From CAZRGV01 sp964599655 (GTDB lineage Bacteria > Planctomycetota > Planctomycetia > Isosphaerales > Isosphaeraceae), in contig CAZRGV010000008.1 of assembly GCA_964599655.1 (NCBI GenBank), positions 1 to 64,000 on the forward strand: 64,000 nt of DNA. The letters are read 5' to 3'. Below the pieces are notes generated by a model. It worked only from the letters and a program-made list of their open reading frames with translations, was not told the origin of the DNA and did not search any database. Position numbers and translations under genes: made by a program. Below, piece by piece: positions 37,445 through 44,710 of this stretch (position 1 is its first letter; each line of letters starts with the position of its first letter).

Positions 37445-38074
37445 TCAGCTCCTCGACTCGAGTGTCCGGAGCACGGCGCGAACGGGACTGGCGTCGAATC
37501 CGACCAGTCGCAAGGGCAATGCGATCAGTTCATAAAACCCTTCTGGCACGTGATCCAGAACGAGTCCTTCGAGAATGGCGAGGTCGTGTCGCAGGCAGGC
37601 CTTGTGTGCCGGTAGGTCCTGAGACGAAAACGGGTCGATGCTCGGGGTGTCGACACCCACCAGCCGAACACCTCTCGCAGCGAGATGATCGATCAGTTTT
37701 GGAGAAAGCGCAGCGAAATCCTCGGTGAAAATCGTGGAATCGGGATAGGTTCCCGTCTTGAACAACACTCTTGGCGCGGAAACCTCCTCTTTCAGGTCAG
37801 TTGGCCGAATCGTGCCACTTCGTTCGACAGGCACGGAGACAACCTGACACAATCCGAGGTAATCCTCGAGCGGACATCTCTCGATTCCGGGTGCATCTTT
37901 GCCGAAGTGATTAGGCCCATCGGCGTGGGCGCCGAGATGCACCGTGGCGTGGAGCGTTGACAGCGTGATCGAATCCCCCCGGGCGATGTCGAGGAGGACC
38001 TCTCGGGAGGGTGGCGTATCTCCTGGCCAGACCTTCAGCGAGGTCGTGATCGGCGGGGAGATGTCGTAAATCAT
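37445..38074 (-). CDS. kynB: Kynurenine formamidase (arylformamidase)
   Basis: 209 aa from the ATG at 38074, which overlaps the stop of the zinc-ribbon gene (ATGA). It matches the KynB/cyclase-like fold: MIYDISPPIT, VWPGDTP, then the metal site HLGAHADGPNH (His46, His50, Asp52 and His56). It hydrolyses N-formylkynurenine to kynurenine and formate. The adjacent kynU would take the next step. The formate dehydrogenase 16 kb away could in principle use the released formate, but no direct link is seen. Confidence 0.88.
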   Translation of the reverse strand: MIYDISPPITTSLKVWPGDTPPSREVLLDIARGDSITLSTLHATVHLGAHADGPNHFGKDAPGIERCPLEDYLGLCQVVSVPVERSGTIRPTDLKEEVSAPRVLFKTGTYPDSTIFTEDFAALSPKLIDHLAARGVRLVGVDTPSIDPFSSQDLPAHKACLRHDLAILEGLVLDHVPEGFYELIALPLRLVGFDASPVRAVLRTLESRS

Positions 38075-38247
38075 CCCCGACCGCCCTCGCAGCAGGTCTC
38101 GCAAATGGTGTGACAGCGGGAGCACAGCACTTTCGCCCGGATTTCGATCAAACGTCCACCGCAGGCAGGGCACGCGGGACGTTGGGGGCCCGAGTCAGGT
38201 GACGTCGGCCTCTCCCTTTCCGGCGGTTGGTTTCGATTCAATTCCAT
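38071..38247 (-). CDS. Small zinc-ribbon protein
   Basis: 58 aa from the ATG at 38247. The protein is mostly one metal-binding module: CPACGG near the middle, then CSRCHTICETCC at the end, so seven cysteines are available for zinc. The start was chosen because the longer frame runs into the deaminase gene. It overlaps kynB by 4 nt, implying coupled expression with kynB and kynU. No function can be read beyond metal, protein or nucleic-acid binding. Confidence 0.72.
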   Translation of the reverse strand: MELNRNQPPERERPTSPDSGPQRPACPACGGRLIEIRAKVLCSRCHTICETCCEGGRG

Positions 38248-38281
38248 GAGGACGGCTCGTTTCGGACCCGGACGACTCGTA

Positions 38282-38752
38282 TCAGTAAACCCTCGCCATG
38301 CCTCTGGACTTCCACTCATCAAAGAGTCGCGCGCACTCCTCACGAAGCGTACCGCCTTCGACAATCAGTGGGCTTCGACCCATCTCGACCATCCGCTGCG
38401 CGGGAATCGATAGCTCGCTGAATCCGGAACGACTGGCGTCCGCGATGGACGCGCCAAAGACAACCCGATCGATCTTGGACCAGTGAATGGCCGACAGGCA
38501 CATCGGGCAAGGCTCGCACGTGGTATACAGCGTGCAACCGTGAAGAGCAATCGTTTGCAAGGCCAGCGCGGCGCGTCGGATGACGTTAACCTCGGCATGC
38601 GCGGTCGGATCCGTATCGGCCCAGACGGTGTTGTGGGCCCGAGCAACCACGTGCCCATCCTTGACCACGATGGCGCCGAACGGACTCTGTCCCGCCTCGA
38701 TCCCTTGAAGACAGATCTCGATGGCCTGTCGCATGTAATCCTGGTCGACCAT
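38282..38752 (-). CDS. Nucleoside/guanine deaminase (CMP/dCMP deaminase family)
   Basis: 156 aa from the ATG at 38752. It has the cytidine deaminase-like zinc site: HAEV (His and the proton-shuttling Glu) and CEPCPMC (two Cys). The C-terminal MVEMGRSPLIVEGG and overall length resemble guanine deaminase or tRNA adenosine deaminase-like proteins. It would deaminate a purine base or nucleoside in the cytoplasm. The stop lies 34 nt before the zinc-ribbon start. Confidence 0.88.
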   Translation of the reverse strand: MVDQDYMRQAIEICLQGIEAGQSPFGAIVVKDGHVVARAHNTVWADTDPTAHAEVNVIRRAALALQTIALHGCTLYTTCEPCPMCLSAIHWSKIDRVVFGASIADASRSGFSELSIPAQRMVEMGRSPLIVEGGTLREECARLFDEWKSRGMARVY

Positions 38753-38818
38753 CCCCGCGCTCCAATTCACGATCCCTCCGAGATTCTCCTACCTAGAATT
38801 ATGCGCGGTAGGGCAAGC

Positions 38819-40387
38819 TCAGGAATTGACGAGGCGCGTTTCGCCGCGCGCCATCTGCCGTGTCATGATGGCAAAATGGGTATGCAGGATGCATTTCCAG
38901 GCGAACTGGAAGAGGTAACGGGGGGGACGCCCCGCCGCGAGCAATCGCCGAAAATACCTCGCGTAGACCGGTCGAAACGGGCGGGTTCGAGGATCGGTCC
39001 AAAGCCTGGCGAGCATCACCATCGCCCCGAGGATGGTGAGTGTCTGGTTCGCGAGATACCTAAGCGGGCGATGTCGCCGAAGCCAACGCATCTTGGACGT
39101 GGCCAGCGGCAGTCTCCCTTTAATGAATAGATCTTCAAATCTCTGGAAGTAGTTCTCCGGGTCATAGAGCCGGGTCATTAGGTCGACCCACCCGTCCCGC
39201 ATTTCCTCGACGGTCATGTTGAGCGGGATGACATTTGTGGCGATTGCCGGATCGTCGGCCGCATCGTTATCGAGCCGGCCTTCCGCTTCAAGCCGGTCGT
39301 ACAATGGCGTTTTTGGAATCGCGGAGAGCATGCCGGCCATGGCACCGATGATTCTGGCATGCCGAAGGAATTCGAACTGGCGATCGAAGACGGTTGGATC
39401 GTCATGGTCGAATCCGACGATCATCCCGGCATACACTTCGAGCCCATGCTCTTGAATTCGATGCACACGATCAATCAGGTTGCCCCGCACATTCTGATAT
39501 TTCTTGGTTTCTCGGAGAGCCTCCTCATCCGGACTCTCGATGCCAATAAATACGGCCACCATTCCGGCCTCGGCCATCAGTCGCATGAGTTCTTCGTCCT
39601 CCGCGAGGTCGAGTGACGCTTCCGTGAAGAACGCGAGCGGGTAGCCGTGCCGGCGTTGCCAGGTCACGATTTCTCGGAGAATCCCCTTCGCCGCTTTCTT
39701 GTTTCCGATGAAGTTGTCGTCGACAAGAAAGATGACCCGAGCGCCCAGCTTGTATTGTGCGTCGATCTCCGCGATCACCTGCGAGGTATGCTTGATTCTC
39801 GGCCTTCGCCCGAAGAGGACGATGATGTCACAGAACTCACACTGGAACGGGCAGCCGCGTGAGGTCTGTACACACCCCATTGCATATTCGCGATACTTGA
39901 TCAGATCATACCGGGGCAACGGAACGCGGGTCATGTCGGTTTTGTCGGCCTGCTCGTAGCGCGGATTCCAGTTGCCGCGTGACCAGTCTTCCAGAAACCT
40001 CGGCCAGGTCTCCTCGGCTTCTCCGACGAAGGTGACATCGATCAGGCCTTCGTAGCGTTCCCATCCTTCGGCCACGCTGATCCAGGGGCCGCCCACAACC
40101 GTAAAAATCCCTCTCGATCTTAGCTCCAGCAGGATCTCGCGCATCCGATCGCGCTGAACCGTCATGCCGGTGAGCCCAACGATGTCAAAGCGCTCCAGGT
40201 CGTCGAAGTCGATAGATTCAACATTCTCGTCGATCAGTACAATCTCATGCTCGGGAGGCGTCAGACCCGCCAAGACGGGCAGCGCGAGCACCGGCATGTT
40301 CGCCTTCTTTCCCAGCAGGGGAAGCCCGTGGTTGAGACCCCAGAACGAGGTTTCGAAACGTGGGTTGATAAGGCAGATCCGCGCCAT
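38819..40387 (-). CDS. B12-binding domain radical SAM protein (HpnP-like, DUF4070 type)
   Basis: 522 aa, with AAGGA 7 nt before the ATG. Residues about 1-135 are a cobalamin-binding Rossmann domain (FDIVGLTGMTVQRD). The radical SAM cluster motif is CPFQCEFC (Cys179, 183, 186). The C-terminus is of the DUF4070 type. Members include hopanoid C-2 methylase HpnP, and the GCPFQCEFCDIIVLFGRRPR segment is typical of that group. It may methylate a lipid or other unactivated carbon. No hopanoid genes adjoin it, so the specific substrate is open. Confidence 0.82.
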   Translation of the reverse strand: MARICLINPRFETSFWGLNHGLPLLGKKANMPVLALPVLAGLTPPEHEIVLIDENVESIDFDDLERFDIVGLTGMTVQRDRMREILLELRSRGIFTVVGGPWISVAEGWERYEGLIDVTFVGEAEETWPRFLEDWSRGNWNPRYEQADKTDMTRVPLPRYDLIKYREYAMGCVQTSRGCPFQCEFCDIIVLFGRRPRIKHTSQVIAEIDAQYKLGARVIFLVDDNFIGNKKAAKGILREIVTWQRRHGYPLAFFTEASLDLAEDEELMRLMAEAGMVAVFIGIESPDEEALRETKKYQNVRGNLIDRVHRIQEHGLEVYAGMIVGFDHDDPTVFDRQFEFLRHARIIGAMAGMLSAIPKTPLYDRLEAEGRLDNDAADDPAIATNVIPLNMTVEEMRDGWVDLMTRLYDPENYFQRFEDLFIKGRLPLATSKMRWLRRHRPLRYLANQTLTILGAMVMLARLWTDPRTRPFRPVYARYFRRLLAAGRPPRYLFQFAWKCILHTHFAIMTRQMARGETRLVNS

Positions 40388-40569
40388 GGAACCGTCCTTA
40401 TTCCAGGTCAGGGCGTCGGGAAGGGAGTAGTGCGCGAAGTCCCCATCTTGGGTGAGGCGCGCGACGCAAGATTAACCCGAAGCCCGCCACAGAGTAAGAC
40501 CGCTCTGCCACATTTCGGCATTTTTTTTCTTCGAACCGGCGAACGCGGGTGAAATCGAAACCGCCCCCC

Positions 40570-42579
40570 TTATCGAGCGACTTCGGCGCGGGCGTTTCGC
40601 CCGGCCTGCAAGGCGGCCACAATCGCGTCAGGATCGTAAACGCACCCTCCCCACGTACCGCCGCCTTCGGCCTGAAGCGCGGCCCAGAGCCGGGTGTCCT
40701 CCGGAAGCTCGGGATCGGGAGAAAGCGCGGGATGTGGCTCGCGCCTCGAGAGCAGGCTGGCTCCCTCGTCCGGCCCAAATTCCCTTCCCTCGCTTCCCAC
40801 AAGATCGACCGAGCCTTCCAGCCGCACGCGATCCACCAGGATTCGGATCAGGTCACCGTCCCGGACCTTGCCGATCGGACCGCCCGCGAGCGCCTCGGGA
40901 CCAACGTGACCGATACAAGCGCCTGTGGAAACACCCGAAAAGCGCGCATCGGTCAGAACGGCGACGTGCTTTCCAAAGGGCAAATATCGAAGCGCTGACG
41001 TGATCTGGTAAATCTCCTCCATACCCGCGCCCATCGGACCGCGACCGATGAGGACCAGAACATCGCCCGGCTTGATCGGCGAGTCGCCTTGCCCCTTGAT
41101 CGCCGCGATCGCGTCACGCTCCCGAGTGAAAACGCGAGCCGGGCCGACTTTCCGGTACACGCCGTCGGGATCAACCACCGTCGGATCAATCGCCGTGCTT
41201 TTGATCACAGAGCCTTCGGGAGCCAGATTCCCCCGTGGGAAGGTGACGGTACTGGTCAGGCCCCGTTCGCGGGCTTGATCCGGGCTCATGATGACCGACT
41301 CGGGATCAACCTCGTCTTGCTCGTACAGACGATCCTTCAATCGCTTGCGACGCTCGCTCGCCTCCCACCAGTCGAGAACCCTCGATAGCGGCTCGCCCGT
41401 AACCGTCAGTACCGACTCGTCGATCAGCCCGAGCGACCGCAGATGCAACATGACCTCGGGCACGCCCCCGGCCAGGAAGGCGCGAACCGTTGGATGGTAG
41501 ATTGGTCCGTTCGGCAGAACGCTGACGAGCCTCGGCACCCGAAGATTGATGTCGTGCCAGTCCTGGACCGTCGGGCGTGGCAACCCGGCCGCGAAGGCGA
41601 TCGCCGGGATGTGCAACAACAGATTCGTCGATCCGCCAAAGGCCGCGTGCACCGTCATTGCGTTGCGGATCGCCGCCTCGGTGAGGATGTCCCGCGTTGC
41701 GAGGCCCTTCGCCGTCAGGGTCGCGACCGCCCGGGCCGACCGTCTCGCCATGTCGAGCCAGATTGGCTGACCCGAGGGCGACAGCGCCGCGTGCGGAACG
41801 GTGAGACCAAGCGCTTCCGCCACAACCTGCGACGTCGCGGCCGTGCCCAGGAACTGACAGCCACCACCCGGGCTCCCGCAGGCCCGGCAACCAAGGTCCG
41901 CGGCCTCGGCAAGACTAATCTCTCCATGTACATATCTCGTACCAATCGATTGAACTTTGCCCGCGTCCTCCCCCTGACGAGGCGGCAGGGTCACGCCTCC
42001 GGGAACCAGCACGGATGGCAGTTGTTTCGAACCTGCCAGGGCCAATAGCATCGCCGGAAGCCCCTTGTCGCAGGTGGCCACACCGACGACGCCCTTGCGC
42101 CTGGGGAGCGACCGGATCAGACGGCGGAAGACGATGGCCGCGTCGTTGCGATACGGCAAGCTGTCCATCATTCCGGTTGTGCCCTGAGTGCGGCCGTCGC
42201 AAGGGTCGGAGACCATGCCCGCGAAGGGGAGTCCTCCGACTCTCCTCAGCTCTTCGGCCACCTCTCGAGCGAGCAAGCTCACCTCCCAGTGGCCCGTGTG
42301 AAAACCGAGAGCGATCGGCTCCCCCAATGATCCCCGAAGTCCCCCCTGAGTGCTTAGGATCAGGAAGTTGTCGCGATTCAGCTCGGCGACATCCCAGCCC
42401 ATTCCCGCGTTCTGAGTCAGGCCGAAGAGATCGCCCGACGGCCATTGCCGGAGCATCTCGTCGGTCAGAGGCAATGAGCCCGTCGGCCCTTCCCCCGACG
42501 TCTCGACAAGGAAATCCGCGGAATCGGTCGTTTCCACGATGTCGAGGAACGACGCGGCTTTTACGGTCAGCTCGGCCAT
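40570..42579 (-). CDS. YjhG/YagF family sugar-acid dehydratase (IlvD/Edd superfamily)
   Basis: 669 aa, the length of the YjhG/YagF subfamily. Iron-sulfur and metal-binding motifs include SDPCDGRTQGT, VATCDKGLPA, GCRACGSPGGGCQFLGTA and AFGGSTNLLLH. The C-terminal VAVLTDARFSGVSTG is the superfamily signature. YjhG and YagF of E. coli are D-xylonate dehydratases, so a pentonate substrate is the best guess. It stands alone between divergent and same-strand neighbours (182 nt before the radical SAM start). Activity is probably cytoplasmic. Confidence 0.9.
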   Translation of the reverse strand: MAELTVKAASFLDIVETTDSADFLVETSGEGPTGSLPLTDEMLRQWPSGDLFGLTQNAGMGWDVAELNRDNFLILSTQGGLRGSLGEPIALGFHTGHWEVSLLAREVAEELRRVGGLPFAGMVSDPCDGRTQGTTGMMDSLPYRNDAAIVFRRLIRSLPRRKGVVGVATCDKGLPAMLLALAGSKQLPSVLVPGGVTLPPRQGEDAGKVQSIGTRYVHGEISLAEAADLGCRACGSPGGGCQFLGTAATSQVVAEALGLTVPHAALSPSGQPIWLDMARRSARAVATLTAKGLATRDILTEAAIRNAMTVHAAFGGSTNLLLHIPAIAFAAGLPRPTVQDWHDINLRVPRLVSVLPNGPIYHPTVRAFLAGGVPEVMLHLRSLGLIDESVLTVTGEPLSRVLDWWEASERRKRLKDRLYEQDEVDPESVIMSPDQARERGLTSTVTFPRGNLAPEGSVIKSTAIDPTVVDPDGVYRKVGPARVFTRERDAIAAIKGQGDSPIKPGDVLVLIGRGPMGAGMEEIYQITSALRYLPFGKHVAVLTDARFSGVSTGACIGHVGPEALAGGPIGKVRDGDLIRILVDRVRLEGSVDLVGSEGREFGPDEGASLLSRREPHPALSPDPELPEDTRLWAALQAEGGGTWGGCVYDPDAIVAALQAGRNARAEVAR

Positions 42580-42879
42580 GGTCGACGTCTCGCTTGGGTT
42601 TCCCTGCGTCTATTAGGAATGCGCTTGCTGGCGCAAACCCCATCTCTAGCACAAAGGACTTCACTCTTCCTAGATCCTGGTCACTTTCCTGATCGCATCG
42701 CCCGCTCAATGGCACCGGAATCAGTGGTCCGCGCTCCAGTTGCCAACCGGGTCCACGACCGTCTGCGCTTGGCATGAAATCTGCACAAGGTGTTCTCGTG
42801 ATGGAGCGGCATCGACAGCTTCTTGACGGTCCATCGCCCGCCGCTCCGCTCCAAGCCGAAATGATCAGGAGACAATGTC

Positions 42880-43155
42880 GTGAATACGATTATGCTTTTA
42901 CTGGGTTGGATGTGCTTCGGTCTCGTCGCGGGTGTCGTGGCACGTCTGCTTCATCCGGGTCCCGATCCCATGGGGATCTTCGGAACGATCCTCCTTGGTG
43001 TGATGGGCTCGTTTCTGGGTGGTGGAATCGCGTTTCTCTTTGGCTATGGAGAGAGTATCGCCCAGCCGAGCAACTGGATCATGTCGATTCTCGGCGCGGT
43101 GATTTTGCTCTCGATCGGCGTCTTCGCCACGAGGTCGCCGACAATCAACAGATAA
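42880..43155 (+). CDS. GlsB/YeaQ/YmgE family small membrane protein
   Basis: 91 aa from a GTG at 42880 with AGGAGA upstream. Three hydrophobic helices: LLLGWMCFGLVAGVVARLL, IFGTILLGVMGSFLGGGIAF and IMSILGAVILLSIGVF, the classic transglycosylase-associated/GlsB pattern. Family members are stress-related inner-membrane proteins of unknown mechanism. The 300-nt spacer before it (42580-42879) shows no clear promoter or repeat. Confidence 0.88.
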   Translation: MNTIMLLLGWMCFGLVAGVVARLLHPGPDPMGIFGTILLGVMGSFLGGGIAFLFGYGESIAQPSNWIMSILGAVILLSIGVFATRSPTINR

Positions 43156-43201
43156 ATCGCCTCGCGAACTGATCCAAAGGATCAAAACGTCAGAGACGAG
43201 C

Positions 43202-43229
43202 GCGATCGGCGCAAACCGAGCGCGATCGC
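43202..43229. terminator. 7-bp hairpin between convergent genes
   Basis: GCGATCG (43202-43208) pairs with CGATCGC (43223-43229). The same bases form an 11-bp direct repeat GAGCGCGATCG at 43198 and 43218. It lies between the convergent GlsB-like and DUF1501 genes, so it may end both transcripts. No U-tract. Confidence 0.3.
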
Positions 43230-43290
43230 CCCTGAGGCGCCTAGAAATTCATCGATAACCTCGACACTCTTCCCCGTCGATTGCGATCAG

Positions 43291-44628
43291 TCAGGAGAGT
43301 AGTTCCGGAATCACGGTCCCCTTGTCGACGATTCGGATCGGCTGGCCGTCCGGGGTCAGAAACCGCTGGTTCAGGTCGATTCCTAGCTTGTGGAACAAGG
43401 TCGCGGCCAGATCCGAGGGCGTGATCGGGTGATCGTTGGGCTCGTCCCCCGTCTGGTCGGTTCGTCCCAGCACGAGTCCGCCTGGCGTTCCACCTCCGGC
43501 GAGGATCAGGCTGTTGGCCCTCCCGTGGTGATCTCGCCCCGCGTTGCGGTTGATCTTGGGCGTTCGCCCGAACTCACCCATCATGACCACGAGGGTTTGA
43601 TTCAGCAGACCTCGCGAGGCCAGGTCGTCCAGCAAGGCCGAGACGCCCTGGTCGATCGGCGGGGCGAGGGTGTTCTTGATCGTCGGGAAGTTTTGGACGT
43701 GTGTGTCCCACCCAAGCGCACCAGTTCCTCGGTCATTGACTGTCACGAAGTCGACGCCTCGCTCAATCAGACGTCGCGCCAGCAGGCACGACTGGCCCAG
43801 AGGGTTCATTCCATAAGTCTCGCGCGTTCGAGATTTCTCGTCCTCGAGATTGAACGCAGCCTGGGCCTCGCCGGAGGTCAACAGGTCATACGCCTGGTCG
43901 GCAAACTGGTCGCGGCTAACGGTCAGCGGCGTCTCCGACAGGTCGCGCGCGAATCCATCGAGTGTCTGGACCATCGCGCGTCGCCGTCGAAGTCGTTCGA
44001 GTGTCACTCGGTCGGGCGGGGTCAGGTCTCGAACCCGGAATCCGGACAGGCTGGGATCACCACCGGCGTCGAACGGGTCGAAGGCCGGGGTCAAGTAACC
44101 GCTCGACGCGAACGCCGGCCGATCGGGCACGGCGACGTAAGGTGGTAAGGTGCTGGTGCGTGAACTCTCGCGGGCCTTGGCGACGACACTGCCGTAACTC
44201 GGATAAACCAGAGCGGGACTGGGCCGGTAACCGGTCAGCAGGTGGTGAGCCGCGCGGTCGTGTTCCGCTTCGGGCGACGTCATGCTCCGGATCAGGCTCA
44301 GGCGGCTCATCGACTTCGCGAGTCTCGGAAAAACCTCGCTGATCCTCAGGCCGGGTACGGATGTTTCGATCGTTTCGAACTCACCGCGAACATCGAGGGG
44401 CGCCTCGGGCTTCGGGTCGAAGGTATCGAGATGCGACGGTCCCCCGCCGAGCCAGATGAGAATGCAGCTCCGCGCCTTGGGACTGGAGTCGCCTCCCGTC
44501 TCGGCCGCATGGGCACGGAGCCGCAGGAGATCCGCCAGACCAATCCCGAGTGCGCTCAGCACGCCCACGCGAAGCAAGTCGCGACGGCTGGGTCCGTGGC
44601 ACGGCCGGTTCGTCGAATTCGGCAACAT
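43291..44628 (-). CDS. DUF1501 family secreted protein
   Basis: 445 aa from the ATG at 44628 with CAGGAG about 8 nt upstream; the frame is open 81 codons further, overlapping the upstream gene. An RRDLLRVGVLSALGIGL stretch looks like a Tat signal. Family features: ILIWLGGGPSHLDTFDPKPE, GYRPSPALVYPSYGSVVAKA, and the final GMMGEFGRTPKIN-type segment with GRDHHG. DUF1501 proteins resemble sulfatase/alkaline-phosphatase-like hydrolases and in planctomycetes nearly always pair with DUF1549/DUF1553 proteins, as here. The biochemical role is unproven. Confidence 0.9.
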   Translation of the reverse strand: MLPNSTNRPCHGPSRRDLLRVGVLSALGIGLADLLRLRAHAAETGGDSSPKARSCILIWLGGGPSHLDTFDPKPEAPLDVRGEFETIETSVPGLRISEVFPRLAKSMSRLSLIRSMTSPEAEHDRAAHHLLTGYRPSPALVYPSYGSVVAKARESSRTSTLPPYVAVPDRPAFASSGYLTPAFDPFDAGGDPSLSGFRVRDLTPPDRVTLERLRRRRAMVQTLDGFARDLSETPLTVSRDQFADQAYDLLTSGEAQAAFNLEDEKSRTRETYGMNPLGQSCLLARRLIERGVDFVTVNDRGTGALGWDTHVQNFPTIKNTLAPPIDQGVSALLDDLASRGLLNQTLVVMMGEFGRTPKINRNAGRDHHGRANSLILAGGGTPGGLVLGRTDQTGDEPNDHPITPSDLAATLFHKLGIDLNQRFLTPDGQPIRIVDKGTVIPELLS

Positions 44629-44710
44629 GGCATGCTCCTGGCTTCGCAACTTGCCCCGCGAAGGATCAACCAATCCCACCGACGAAACGAGACGACGTGG
44701 ACCGCGAACC

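Noticed and set aside
40521..40528. T8 tract as an intrinsic terminator
   Set aside because: It reads on the plus strand while both flanking genes are on the minus strand, and the preceding stem is only 4 bp.
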